Source of the DNA: Lachnospira sp.
GTDB lineage: Bacteria > Bacillota > Clostridia > Lachnospirales > Lachnospiraceae
Assembly (NCBI GenBank): GCA_017621205.1
Contig: JAGATQ010000057.1
Coordinates: 1-64,000 of the forward strand
DNA: 64,000 bases
Reading direction: 5' to 3'
Shown: positions 9,289-18,665 of the stretch, piece by piece
Position numbering within the stretch: position 1 is the stretch's first letter
Layout of the letters: each line of letters starts with the position of its first letter
The notes under the pieces: generated by a model
What the model was told of the DNA's origin: nothing
Seen by the model: the letters and a program-made list of their open reading frames with translations, nothing else
Database searches by the model: none
Translations under genes and position numbers: made by a program

Positions 9289-9888
9289 ATGATTGGTTAC
9301 ATTAGGGGAACAGTAGAGGAGATTGTTGAGGATACTGTAATATTGGAGAATCAGGGGATTGGCTATGCTGTTAAAGTGCCATTGACGGTATTGGAATCGC
9401 TTCGTGCCAATGGTAGTGAGTGTAAGCTTTATACCTATTTGTATGTGAGAGAAGACCAGTTGGCACTGTTTGGATTTGAAAGCCGTAATCAGTTGCACAT
9501 GTTTGAATTACTAATTACAGTAAATGGTGTTGGTCCCAAGGTGGCACTAGGGATATTGTCTACGTTGACGGTGAGTGCTTTGATGATGGCAATTGTCAGT
9601 CAGGATGCCAAGGCAATCAGTAAAGCCCCCGGTATTGGTGCCAAGTCTGCCCAGAAGGTGATACTTGAGCTGAAGGATAAGGTAGCAGCAGAGGATATAC
9701 TGTATCAGGAGGTTTCTGCAGGTACAGAGCGTGTAGAGGAAGATAGTGCTCTTCATGATGCCTATCTTGCATTGGTTAGCTTAGGTTATGAAGCTTCGGA
9801 TGCATCTAAAGTGTTGTCCAAGCTTGAGAATACGGATGGAATGGATAGTGAGATGATATTAAAGCAAGCTCTAAAGAAGCTGCTTTGA
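9289..9888 (+). CDS. ruvA: Holliday junction branch migration protein RuvA
   Basis: A 199-residue DNA-binding protein that tetramerises on Holliday junctions and loads RuvB rings. The OB-fold start MIGYIRGTVEEI, the first helix-hairpin-helix (LLITVNGVGPKVALGIL) and second (ISKAPGIGAKSAQKVILELK) are clear, followed by a flexible linker and a small C-terminal RuvB-binding domain (DAYLALVSLGYEASDA). Length is normal. The ATG follows GGAGGCGCAGG. ruvB starts 24 bases after its stop, giving the usual ruvAB operon, which appears to continue into zapA and the genes after it. Confidence 0.97.
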   Translation: MIGYIRGTVEEIVEDTVILENQGIGYAVKVPLTVLESLRANGSECKLYTYLYVREDQLALFGFESRNQLHMFELLITVNGVGPKVALGILSTLTVSALMMAIVSQDAKAISKAPGIGAKSAQKVILELKDKVAAEDILYQEVSAGTERVEEDSALHDAYLALVSLGYEASDASKVLSKLENTDGMDSEMILKQALKKLL

Positions 9889-9912
9889 GATAAATGATTA
9901 ATGGAGATTACA

Positions 9913-10926
9913 ATGGAAAAACGGATACTATCAACAGAGATTCATGAAGAGGATGTGGCACTGGAGTCTGGTCTTCGTCCACAATACCTTTCAGAATATA
10001 TTGGACAGGAGAAGGTAAAGAGCAATCTCAAGGTATTTATCGATGCTGCCCGTATGCGGGGAGAACCGCTGGATCACATCTTGCTTTACGGTCCACCAGG
10101 ACTTGGTAAGACAACATTATCTGGTATTATTGCCAATGAGATGGGGTCCCGGCTAAAGATTACATCGGGTCCTGCGATTGAGAAGGCGGGTGAGCTGGCA
10201 GCTATCCTGAATAGTCTGTCTGATCATGATGTGTTATTTATTGATGAGATTCACCGCCTGAACCGACAGGTGGAAGAGGTTTTATATCCAGCGATGGAGG
10301 ATTATGTGATTGATGTCATGATTGGAAAAGGACCGATGGCAAAGTCGGTGCGATTGGAACTTCCTAAATTCACCTTGGTTGGGGCAACGACCAGAGCAGG
10401 TATGCTTTCTGCCCCTTTGCGGGATCGGTTTGGGGTGATTAGTAAGCTGGAATATTATACGGAGAGAGAGCTGATGCAGATTGTAATTCATTCTGCTGAT
10501 AAGCTTAATGTTTCGATAGATTTAAAGGGAGCAGAGCTTTTGGCAATGCGTTCCAGGGGAACACCTAGGCTTGCGAACCGCCTGCTAAAGCGGGTGAGGG
10601 ATTTTGCTCAGGTACAATATGAAGGAATGGTTAATGAAGAGGTTGTCAATACGGCACTGGATTTGTTAGATGTAGATTCCATGGGGCTTGATAATACTGA
10701 TCAGATGATGCTTCAGGCAATGATAGAGCGCTTTCATGGTGGTCCGGTTGGACTGGATACTCTGGCAGCATCCATTGGTGAAGATAGTGCAACCATCGAG
10801 GATGTATATGAGCCATTTTTGTTACAGAAGGGATTGCTGCTCCGGACTCCACGGGGGAGAGTTGTTACGAAAGCGGCATATATTCATCTCGGACTGGAAC
10901 ACCTTTATAAAGAGGAGAAGGAATAG
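9913..10926 (+). CDS. ruvB: Holliday junction branch migration ATPase RuvB
   Basis: A 337-residue AAA+ motor that drives branch migration with RuvA. Walker A is GPPGLGKTT, Walker B is [11 protein letters not shown], sensor 1 is GATTRAG and the arginine finger region is APLRDRFG. The C-terminal winged helix follows (RTPRGRVVT). The start at 9913 has GGAG 6 bases upstream; the in-frame ATG at 9901 lacks a site. No RuvC gene is present, which is normal for Firmicutes, where a RecU-type resolvase is used. Confidence 0.97.
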   Translation: MEKRILSTEIHEEDVALESGLRPQYLSEYIGQEKVKSNLKVFIDAARMRGEPLDHILLYGPPGLGKTTLSGIIANEMGSRLKITSGPAIEKAGELAAILNSLSDHDVLFIDEIHRLNRQVEEVLYPAMEDYVIDVMIGKGPMAKSVRLELPKFTLVGATTRAGMLSAPLRDRFGVISKLEYYTERELMQIVIHSADKLNVSIDLKGAELLAMRSRGTPRLANRLLKRVRDFAQVQYEGMVNEEVVNTALDLLDVDSMGLDNTDQMMLQAMIERFHGGPVGLDTLAASIGEDSATIEDVYEPFLLQKGLLLRTPRGRVVTKAAYIHLGLEHLYKEEKE

Positions 10927-11028
10927 AATATACAAAGACAAAATGCGGGCATTAATATGGGAAGGGTTACAGCAATATATATACTATTAGATAGTAATAT
11001 AGAATGAACAAGAGAGTGAGGAATTGCT

Positions 11029-11460
11029 ATGGCAGGTAAGAAAGAAGTACAGGTAATTATTGATGAGAAGGTTATCACATTGTCTGCGGATGAGAGCGTA
11101 GAATATATGCAGAAAGTGGCACTGTATATTAACAATAAAAAATCAGAGTGCAAAATGTCAGAGCAATATTCCAAATTAACACAGGACTATCAGGCACTGC
11201 TTCTTGCTTTGAATATTGCAGATGACTATTTTAAGGCAAAGGAGAAGGTAGATTCCCTACAGGCAGAAATTACGAAGCTTGAAAAGCAGAATTATGATAT
11301 ACAGCATGAGCAGATTGAAATGAAGATTAAGTATGAGTCCTCCCAGAAAATGGTTGAGGAATATAAAGGACAGCTTTCGGGGCTGCAGAAACGGGTGTTG
11401 GAGATGGAAGCAGAGCAGTCTGCCAAGTCCAAATTAAAGACCAAGGAAAGTGGTAAGTAA
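11029..11460 (+). CDS. zapA: Cell division protein ZapA
   Basis: A 143-residue protein. The N-terminal ~90 residues match the ZapA fold (KKEVQVIIDEKVITLSADE then YMQKVALYINNK, ending in LLLALNIADDYFKAK); the rest is a Glu/Lys-rich coiled coil. ZapA bundles FtsZ filaments at mid-cell in many bacteria. The next gene, the U32 peptidase, starts 5 bases downstream. FtsW/RodA and PBP genes follow, consistent with a division or wall-synthesis cluster. Confidence 0.88.
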   Translation: MAGKKEVQVIIDEKVITLSADESVEYMQKVALYINNKKSECKMSEQYSKLTQDYQALLLALNIADDYFKAKEKVDSLQAEITKLEKQNYDIQHEQIEMKIKYESSQKMVEEYKGQLSGLQKRVLEMEAEQSAKSKLKTKESGK

Positions 11461-11465
11461 TTGTT

Positions 11466-13997
11466 ATGAATAGCAGACAGCAGCATAGGGATGAACGACA
11501 ATTTCATAAACCGGAGGTGCTATCCCCTGCTGGTTCCCCCGAAGCGTTTCGGGCTGCGGTTTATGCCGGGGCGGACGCTGTCTATGTGGGCGGTATGCAG
11601 TTTGGTGCCAGAGCGTTTGCTTCTAATTTATCGGAAGAGGAACTTAAGGAGGCTATTGATTTTGCTCATATCTATGGAGTGAAGGTGTATCTAACCATCA
11701 ATACATTGCTTAAGAAGAAGGAGATAGAGGAGCAGTTATTTTCTTATCTCCTTCCTTTTTATACATGTGGTCTGGATGCTGTCATTGTACAGGATATCGG
11801 TGTGTTTGCTATGGTACAGCAATGGTTCCCTGATTTGGATATTCATATCAGTACCCAGATGGGTGTTGTCAGTGCGAAAGGTGCTCAACTGCTTTTGCAG
11901 CTTGGTGCGAAAAGAGTGGTCCCCGGACGGGAGCTTTCTTTAGAGGAAGTGCGCAAAATAACAGCAATAGATGGTTTGGAGGTGGAGTGTTTTGTCCACG
12001 GAGCATTGTGTTACTGCTATTCGGGACAATGTTTTTTGAGCAGCCGGATTGGCGGGCGGAGTGGCAATCGTGGACGCTGTGCCCAGCCGTGTCGATTACC
12101 CTATAAGATTGGGCAGGATAAGGCACATTTTCTGTCTCCTAAGGATATTGCCAGTATTGGTATTTTGCCAGACTTAATTCGGGCAGGAATAACTTCATTT
12201 AAAATAGAAGGACGGATGAAAAAGCCGGAATATGTTGCTGCTGTAACGAAGCTGTACCGCAAGTATGTTGATTTAGCCATGGAATGTATACTATATAATA
12301 GGGAGTATGTAGTAGAATCAAAAGATGTTATGCTGCTTATGCAGATGTATAACCGGGGTGGATTTCATGAGGGTTATTACTATCAGCATAACGGAGCAGA
12401 TATGATGGAGACGGGGCGGGTAAACCATCATGGCATCTATGTTGGCAGTATTGCTTCCATAGAGAAGAATAAAATTTCCTTTTGGGCGGAGGAGACACTC
12501 TATGCAGGGGATGTATTGGAGCTTCGTCTCAAGGAGAAAGGGATTGAATTGACCTGCCCGGTAACAATAAAGGTAGGAGAACTTTGCACATTGAATGCCA
12601 GAGAGCTTAAGCAGCTTTCAAAAGGAGTGCATATCTACCGCTTGAAAAGCCCCCATCTAATTGAAGTGTTGATGCAGGAGATATCCTGCCACAATAGAAA
12701 ACCAATATCCGGTAAGGTGAAGCTTGCCGCCGAAACAGTGGCGGAGCTTACGTTCACTGATAAGGAAACCGGAACAAGTGTTACAGTATATGGTGAAAGG
12801 GTTGAGAGGGCTCAGAAGATGCCTATCACAAGAGAACAAGTGCAAAAGGTAGTTAGTCAGTTAGGCAATACTGCGTTTGTTCTTGAGGAGCTTTTTGTAG
12901 AAGTCGGGGAATCGGTTTTTCTTCCTGTAAAGATTCTGAAGGACCTTAGAAGGGAAGGGGTGGAAGCGTTGCAGCAGGCATTGCTCTCGCCCTATCAAAG
13001 AACAGTAAAAAAGAAGGAAGCTGCTGCTGATAATCGTACCATTACCTTTGGGAGAACCCTTTCTTCGATAAGAGAGGACGTTTCATTGGAAGATACATGC
13101 CCAGCAAAAACAGAGAATACGGTAGAAGATGCTTATTCAATAAAAGTAATTGTTTCTGTAAAGACGATGGAGCAGCTTTTTGCTGTGATTGAAATGAGTG
13201 AGGTGGATGCGGTCATCTTATCTGCTCCACTTTATGAACAGGCAGTAAATGCCTTGAGTGATAGCCCGCAGTGGAAGAGAAAGAAATGGTTTCTCCTTCT
13301 GCCCCGTATGTTTCGGTTGGATGAACAGGAAAGTTTTAAAAGAAGCGGAGTATCCTCTCTTCAACATTTGCTTGTGAAAGGATTAGAACAGGCAGATGGC
13401 TGCGTAATATCGTCGGTGGATGCACTGGCATGGATTTGTCATTTTGCTAAAATACAAGATAGGAGCCTTTTTTTGCTGTTAGAGGATACGATGTATGCCT
13501 ACAATCAGTATGCTGTAGATGCGTGGAGAGGTATTCTTACTGCATTTCCACATTGTAGTTTGTATGGGACAACCCTTCCGGCAGAGCTTTCTTTGGCAGA
13601 ATTATCAGAAATCACATATGCCAAACCGATACTTCCGGTATATGGAAGCCGTGTGATGATGACCTCTGTCCAGTGTGTGAAGCAGACCAAGGAACACTGT
13701 GTTGCCAAGTCTGGCTTAACACAGCTTTTAGACCGAAAGAACAAGCTGTTTTATATGGAGAGTAATTGTAATAGCTGCCAGAATACGCTCTATGAGGCAG
13801 AACCGCTCAGCTTAAGCAAGGGGAGCCGGGATGCCAAATTGCTGAACCCTCACTATATACGTCTTGATTTCCTTAAGGAATCAGCAGAGGAGACACGATA
13901 TATATTACAGAACTTTATCAACGAATACATCTATGAGGATAATGGATGTGCTTACATTCCCGGTAATACGGGGCATTATTACCAAACGATAGATTGA
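11466..13997 (+). CDS. U32-family peptidase/RlhA-like protein with DUF3656-type extension
   Basis: An 843-residue protein. Residues ~15-300 are the U32 domain: VLSPAGSPEAFRAAVYAGAD at the start and the family signature ECFVHGALCYCYSGQC followed by GNRGRCAQPCR near residue 195, whose cysteines are proposed to hold a cofactor or metal. Some U32 proteins (RlhA, TrhP) hydroxylate RNA, while others were reported as collagenases, so the catalytic role of this one is open. The long C-terminal half resembles the DUF3656-containing long form common in Clostridia, and its last part has a CNSCQNTLYEAE motif. It lies 5 bases after zapA and 21 before ftsW, in one operon. Confidence 0.82.
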   Translation: MNSRQQHRDERQFHKPEVLSPAGSPEAFRAAVYAGADAVYVGGMQFGARAFASNLSEEELKEAIDFAHIYGVKVYLTINTLLKKKEIEEQLFSYLLPFYTCGLDAVIVQDIGVFAMVQQWFPDLDIHISTQMGVVSAKGAQLLLQLGAKRVVPGRELSLEEVRKITAIDGLEVECFVHGALCYCYSGQCFLSSRIGGRSGNRGRCAQPCRLPYKIGQDKAHFLSPKDIASIGILPDLIRAGITSFKIEGRMKKPEYVAAVTKLYRKYVDLAMECILYNREYVVESKDVMLLMQMYNRGGFHEGYYYQHNGADMMETGRVNHHGIYVGSIASIEKNKISFWAEETLYAGDVLELRLKEKGIELTCPVTIKVGELCTLNARELKQLSKGVHIYRLKSPHLIEVLMQEISCHNRKPISGKVKLAAETVAELTFTDKETGTSVTVYGERVERAQKMPITREQVQKVVSQLGNTAFVLEELFVEVGESVFLPVKILKDLRREGVEALQQALLSPYQRTVKKKEAAADNRTITFGRTLSSIREDVSLEDTCPAKTENTVEDAYSIKVIVSVKTMEQLFAVIEMSEVDAVILSAPLYEQAVNALSDSPQWKRKKWFLLLPRMFRLDEQESFKRSGVSSLQHLLVKGLEQADGCVISSVDALAWICHFAKIQDRSLFLLLEDTMYAYNQYAVDAWRGILTAFPHCSLYGTTLPAELSLAELSEITYAKPILPVYGSRVMMTSVQCVKQTKEHCVAKSGLTQLLDRKNKLFYMESNCNSCQNTLYEAEPLSLSKGSRDAKLLNPHYIRLDFLKESAEETRYILQNFINEYIYEDNGCAYIPGNTGHYYQTID

Positions 13998-14018
13998 GGC
14001 TTAGGAAGGGAGGCAGTC

Positions 14019-15383
14019 ATGGTACACATCATTCTCGTCTTAACTGGTTATCTTAATATTATATTGGCTGCTGCGTATACGCTTACGAGTTTTCAGCTTT
14101 TTCCGGATTTGCCGCCAAAGAGGAAAAAAAAGCTGTTCCGCCGTCAGGAGCATACCTTGTTGCAATTTCATTTTTTCTGTAATCTGAATTTGATTTTACT
14201 GCAGCAGGATGTAAAGCTTATTTATTTTTATGGAGCACAGCTTCTATTTATCCTCTTTGTCATGTTTGCTTACCGGCATATTTATAAGGGAACATCGCGG
14301 CTGCTTACCAATAATATGCTATTTTTTATGGTGGTTGGATTGGTAATGCTCACAAGGCTTTCCTATAAGGATTATGCATTGAACCAATTTATTACGATTG
14401 TTGCCTGTTTCTTAGTCTTTATGCTAGTTCCGTTGTTGATGAAAATGCTGCGGTTCTGGGAGAGGATAACCTGGGTGTATGGTATTGGCGGTTTTTTGCT
14501 GCTCGCAACGGTGCTGGTGTTTGGTGTGGAGGAGTATGGTGCGACAAACTGGATTAGTATTGCGGGAGTAACGCTTCAGCCCTCAGAGTTTGCCAAAATT
14601 ATTTTTATATTGTTTATTGCCTGCCGGCTCTCGAAGTCGTTGGAGTTAAAGGATTTAATTATTACGACTGCCATTGCGGCAGCTTATGTATTGTTCCTTG
14701 TATTGGAGCGGGATTTGGGTGCTGCTTTAATATTTTTTATTGTTTATCTGGTTATGCTCTATGTGGCAACGGGACGTCTTACCTTATTTATTAGTGGAAT
14801 GGTGGCAGGAGCGGGGGCGGCTGTTGTTGCATATCAATTGTTTACCCATGTGCAGACACGCGTGAATGCATGGAGGGACCCATGGGCAATTATTGATGGT
14901 GATGGTGGAGGTTATCAGATATGCCAGTCTCTGTTTGCTATTGGTACCGGAAGCTGGTTTGGACTGGGACTTGGACAGGGTGTACCGAATACGATACCGG
15001 TTGTCTATTCCGATTTTATTTTTTCGGCTTTGGCAGAGGAGTTTGGAACCATCTTTGTACTCTGTCTGATTCTGGTATTTGTAAGCTGCCTGCTTGTGTT
15101 TTTAGATGCCTCCATGCGGGCGGGAAAACGGATGTACAAATTGATTGCACTGGGGTTTGGTGTGTGTTTTATGTTCCAGGTATTTTTAAATATTGGTGGA
15201 GTGGTGAAATTCATTCCATTGACAGGAGTGACGCTGCCGTTAATCAGTTATGGGCGGAGTAGTGTGGCAAGTGTATTGTTGATTTTTGCAATAACGCAGG
15301 GTATCTACCTGCTGGGACAGAATGATGAAGGTGATATGAATGAAGATATGGGACAACAAGAAGCAGGAACAGAACGAAATTAA
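14019..15383 (+). CDS. FtsW/RodA/SpoVE-family peptidoglycan glycosyltransferase
   Basis: A 454-residue SEDS protein with about ten membrane segments. SEDS marks are WISIAGVTLQPSEFAKI, LERDLGAALIFF (the catalytic-type Asp), and the C-terminal TLPLISYGRSS. These enzymes polymerise lipid II and work with a class B penicillin-binding protein, which here is the next gene and overlaps by 44 bases. The first ~85 residues contain an extra hydrophilic segment (PPKRKKKLFRR). Whether it serves elongation, division or sporulation cannot be decided; it lies outside a dcw cluster. Confidence 0.9.
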   Translation: MVHIILVLTGYLNIILAAAYTLTSFQLFPDLPPKRKKKLFRRQEHTLLQFHFFCNLNLILLQQDVKLIYFYGAQLLFILFVMFAYRHIYKGTSRLLTNNMLFFMVVGLVMLTRLSYKDYALNQFITIVACFLVFMLVPLLMKMLRFWERITWVYGIGGFLLLATVLVFGVEEYGATNWISIAGVTLQPSEFAKIIFILFIACRLSKSLELKDLIITTAIAAAYVLFLVLERDLGAALIFFIVYLVMLYVATGRLTLFISGMVAGAGAAVVAYQLFTHVQTRVNAWRDPWAIIDGDGGGYQICQSLFAIGTGSWFGLGLGQGVPNTIPVVYSDFIFSALAEEFGTIFVLCLILVFVSCLLVFLDASMRAGKRMYKLIALGFGVCFMFQVFLNIGGVVKFIPLTGVTLPLISYGRSSVASVLLIFAITQGIYLLGQNDEGDMNEDMGQQEAGTERN

Positions 15384-16914
15384 TGTACCTTTGCCGACAA
15401 AACGTGAGGAGAAGCCGAAGAGGAAAGAGAAGGGGGCAAAGGAGCGTAAGGACAGAAAAGAGGGCTTTCTCTATACCTGTTTAAGCTGGCTGGTTCGCCC
15501 GGCGAAGCAGCTTCGGCTGAACCGTCAGATTTTAGTAGTTGCATATTTCTTTGCTTTCCTGTTTGTGGCATTGATGGGATATATTACCTATTATGTTGCG
15601 ATTCCGGGAAAGGAGGATGCAACAAGCTCTTATAATCCGCGGAAAAATATTTTTAGTGAACGGATGATTAAGGGTGAGATTAAGACTGCTGATGATAAGA
15701 CGATTGCTAAGAGTGTGAAATCGGGTAAAGATGATTATAGTAGGAGCTATCCTGCTGAGAGGATGTTTGCCCATGTGGTCGGATATGACCTCTATGGTAA
15801 GTCCGGACTTGAGGCAAGTGCCAATTATTATTTATACCGTTCCCACTCCAATGTATTTGGACGGATTATTAATGATTTAAGGGATGAAAAAAATCAAGGA
15901 GATACGGTTTATTCGACCTTGGATTATGATTTGCAGCAAACGGCCTACAATGCGTTAGGTGGTTATAAGGGTGCCGTTGTTGTGATGGAACCCCAAACGG
16001 GTAAAATCCTTGCTATGGTAAGCAAACCAGATTTTAATCCCAATGCAATTTCCGAGAACTATGAGATGCTAAACAAGGATGAAGATTCTGCCCTTTTGAA
16101 CAGGGCGACACAGGGACTCTATCCGCCGGGCTCTACTTTTAAGATTGTAACAGCACTTGAGTATATCCGGGAGAATCCCAAATGGAAAAAATTCTCCTAC
16201 ACCTGTGAGGGAACAACCACAATAGACCATGTCCGTATTAAGTGTGCTGGTAATACTGCCCATGGCCGTGTTGATTTATATGGTGCTATGGCACATTCCT
16301 GTAACAATGCCTTTGTAACCTTGGCATCCGGGCTTGATTTTGCTTCCTTCCGTAAAACGGCGGAGCAGCTTCAATTGAACCAGAAGCTACCGATTAATCT
16401 GGAGTATAGCAAAAGCCGCTTTGTATTGGATGGGAAGTCTCCTGCCAGCGAGATGCCACAGACGTCAATCGGGCAGGGAGATACCTTGATGACTCCATTG
16501 TTGAATTGTATGATTGTTTCTTCGATTGCCAACGATGGGGTGATGATGACACCGTATCTTACGGATTATGTGGAGAGCAGTGATGGCAAGCTGGTGAAAA
16601 AGTTTACTCCCAGTATTTATAAGGAGGTTATGACAGAGAATGAGGCAGAGGAGCTGACGAAGCTTTTAGTAAAGGTTGTGAAGGAGGGCTCTGCCTCCGC
16701 CTTATCCGGTCTGCGACATAGCTATGCCGGTAAGACAGGCTCTGCGGAGCATCAGGAGGGCAGAAATACGCATGCCTGGTTTGTAGGATTTTCTCCTGTG
16801 AAGAATCCGAAGATTGCAGTCTGTGTCATAGCGGAGGATGCAGGCTCGGGAAGCTCGGTTGCTGTCCCGATTGCTAAGAAGATTTTCACCACATATTATG
16901 AAAAAAACAAGTAA
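15340..16914 (+). CDS. Class B-type penicillin-binding protein (transpeptidase)
   Basis: A 524-residue bitopic membrane protein: a basic N-terminus, one membrane helix (about residues 66-88), a short pedestal, and the transpeptidase domain. Active-site motifs are STFK at residues 265-268 (catalytic Ser265), SCN in AHSCNNAF, and KTGS from Lys465. It forms peptide cross-links in peptidoglycan and is the expected partner of the overlapping SEDS gene. The start codon lies inside the SEDS gene, 44 bases before its stop, with GAAGGTGAT upstream, which suggests translational coupling. It is shorter than typical FtsI or PBP2, like the PbpA/SpoVD-related short forms. Confidence 0.9.
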   Translation: MKIWDNKKQEQNEINVPLPTKREEKPKRKEKGAKERKDRKEGFLYTCLSWLVRPAKQLRLNRQILVVAYFFAFLFVALMGYITYYVAIPGKEDATSSYNPRKNIFSERMIKGEIKTADDKTIAKSVKSGKDDYSRSYPAERMFAHVVGYDLYGKSGLEASANYYLYRSHSNVFGRIINDLRDEKNQGDTVYSTLDYDLQQTAYNALGGYKGAVVVMEPQTGKILAMVSKPDFNPNAISENYEMLNKDEDSALLNRATQGLYPPGSTFKIVTALEYIRENPKWKKFSYTCEGTTTIDHVRIKCAGNTAHGRVDLYGAMAHSCNNAFVTLASGLDFASFRKTAEQLQLNQKLPINLEYSKSRFVLDGKSPASEMPQTSIGQGDTLMTPLLNCMIVSSIANDGVMMTPYLTDYVESSDGKLVKKFTPSIYKEVMTENEAEELTKLLVKVVKEGSASALSGLRHSYAGKTGSAEHQEGRNTHAWFVGFSPVKNPKIAVCVIAEDAGSGSSVAVPIAKKIFTTYYEKNK

Positions 16915-16959
16915 TCTTAAGCAAATGTAATAAATTTTTAGAGAAATGTCCTCTAAAGA

Positions 16960-16988
16960 TTGAATAATTTGGGCAAATGGATTATACT
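16960..16988 (+). promoter_or_regulatory. Sigma-A type promoter for the Nudix gene
   Basis: TTGAAT (16960-16965) and TATACT (16983-16988) are separated by exactly 17 bases, about 110 bases before the Nudix start. Confidence 0.7.
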
Positions 16989-17098
16989 GAACAGTATAGT
17001 GGAAAAATGGGATGCATAGCATAGCCTGTTTTTCATTGTCCATTGATATGGATGCACACCCATTAGTCCCATCTGGGACAGATACAGGAGGAATTGCA

Positions 17099-17551
17099 AT
17101 GATAGAAGCAACAAGCTGTGGTGGTGTGGTAATATTCAGAGGAAAAATTTTACTTTTGTATAAGAATTACAAGAATAAATATGATGGCTGGGTTTTACCG
17201 AAGGGAACCGTAGAAGAGGGGGAAGAATATAAGGAGACAGCACTTAGGGAGGTAAAGGAGGAGACAGGAGCTTCTGCAACCATAATGAAGTATATCGGTA
17301 AGAGTGAGTATTCCTTCCGGGCTTCAGAGGATATTGTGAATAAGGATGTACACTGGTATCTGATGATGGGGGACAGTTATTTTAGTAAGCCGCAAAGGGA
17401 AGAATATTTTGAGGATTCCGGTTACTATAAATTTCACGAGGCATATCATCTGCTGCGCTTTGCTAATGAGAAACAGATATTAGAGCAGGGTTATGATGAA
17501 TATATCCGCATGAAGAAGAACAATCTATGGGGTAGTAAGAAGTACTATTAA
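17099..17551 (+). CDS. Nudix hydrolase
   Basis: A 150-residue cytoplasmic hydrolase of nucleoside-diphosphate-linked compounds. The Nudix box runs from GTVEEGEEYKETALREV to KEETGA, with all conserved Gly, Glu and Arg residues present. The preceding WVLPKG and the following YSFRASEDIVNKDVHWYLM strands resemble the Ap4A/MutT-like group, but the substrate is not determinable. The ATG at 17099 follows CAGGAGGAATTGCA; the longer frame from 17012 lacks a site. The gene has its own promoter (16960) and hairpin (17569-17616). Confidence 0.88.
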   Translation: MIEATSCGGVVIFRGKILLLYKNYKNKYDGWVLPKGTVEEGEEYKETALREVKEETGASATIMKYIGKSEYSFRASEDIVNKDVHWYLMMGDSYFSKPQREEYFEDSGYYKFHEAYHLLRFANEKQILEQGYDEYIRMKKNNLWGSKKYY

Positions 17552-17568
17552 GTAGCGATAATGTATGT

Positions 17569-17620
17569 AAAGCAGGTTATGCGGACACGTCTTTTGACGG
17601 TAATGCCCCCTGCTTTTTAT
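17569..17620 (+). terminator. Probable terminator after the Nudix gene
   Basis: AAAGCAGG (17569-17576) pairs with CCTGCTTT (17609-17616) and is followed by TTAT; the 32-base interior can form a further small stem (ACGTC/GACGG). Confidence 0.5.
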
Positions 17621-17665
17621 AATTATTAAAGAGAAAATACAAAGGAATGGAGAGGACGAAAGATT

Positions 17666-18634
17666 ATGTTGCAATATGTACTTAGAGGACAGTATGAGGA
17701 CAGTGTGATGCTTCTGGGGGTGTTATTTGCCTTTTTTATGACGGTGATTATGACCAGGGTAATGTTTCAGAAGCTTCCGGCAGACCAGGGAAGAGAGTTT
17801 GCCGTGGATGGGAAGCTTTCTAAGGGGAAGCCAAGAGGAGCAGGAATCGTATTTGTTCTTGTGTTTGCTTTGACTGCTTTGTTATTTGCCAAGGTATCTG
17901 TTGAGATGGTTATATATCTCGTTCTCATTGTGTTGGCGATGCTGACAGGATTTTTGGATGATGCAGCGAAGACTCCGTGGGGGGAATACCGGAAGGGACT
18001 GCTTGATTTGTTGATTGCGGTGTTTGTTGCAGTCACCTATCTTGTCTATAACAGCAATGATGTGACACTGGCAATCTTTGATGTATCCTTTACCATTCCC
18101 AAGGTGGTATTTGGCATATTAGTCGTGATTCTTGTATGGGCTTCTATCAATGTTACAAACTGTACGGACGGAGTGGACGGGTTATCTGCAACCTTATCTA
18201 TCATTACTATGGCAACCATTTATGTAGTGAATCAGATACTTATGACGATGGGAGATTTTGCTTATCTGATTCCGCTGTTTATTATGGCACTGCTTGCCTA
18301 TCTCTGGTTCAATGCCCCGCCGAGCAGCTTGCTGATGGGGGATGCTGGTTCCAGAGCGATGGGACTCTTTATTGCTATTGCGATATTAAAGACAGGCTCG
18401 CCGTTTTTATATTTGCTGGTGGCATTGGTGATAATCGTAGATGGTGGTATTGGACTGGTTAAGGTATCCCTGCTTCGGTTTTTAAAGATAAGTATTTTGA
18501 AAAATACGAGAACCCCACTACATGACCATGTTCGCAAAAATATCGAAAAGAACTGGGAGAATTCACAGGTAGTATTTCGTTTTGCCATCATTCAGATAGT
18601 GATTTCGGCAGCAACGGTGTATTTGTTGCTATAA
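17666..18634 (+). CDS. mraY: MraY-like phospho-MurNAc-pentapeptide transferase
   Basis: A 322-residue protein with about ten membrane segments that makes lipid I by moving phospho-MurNAc-pentapeptide from UDP to undecaprenyl phosphate. MraY signatures are present: FLDDAAKTPWGEYRKG, NCTDGVDGLSATLS, LLMGDAGSRAMG and TPLHDHVRKN, the last with the His cluster. It stands apart from mur genes and downstream of the SEDS/PBP pair, so it may be either the only MraY or a second copy. The ATG follows AATGGAGAGGACGAAAGATT. Confidence 0.88.
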   Translation: MLQYVLRGQYEDSVMLLGVLFAFFMTVIMTRVMFQKLPADQGREFAVDGKLSKGKPRGAGIVFVLVFALTALLFAKVSVEMVIYLVLIVLAMLTGFLDDAAKTPWGEYRKGLLDLLIAVFVAVTYLVYNSNDVTLAIFDVSFTIPKVVFGILVVILVWASINVTNCTDGVDGLSATLSIITMATIYVVNQILMTMGDFAYLIPLFIMALLAYLWFNAPPSSLLMGDAGSRAMGLFIAIAILKTGSPFLYLLVALVIIVDGGIGLVKVSLLRFLKISILKNTRTPLHDHVRKNIEKNWENSQVVFRFAIIQIVISAATVYLLL

Positions 18635-18665
18635 AAGGAAACAAGGACAGAACAGGAGTGAGATT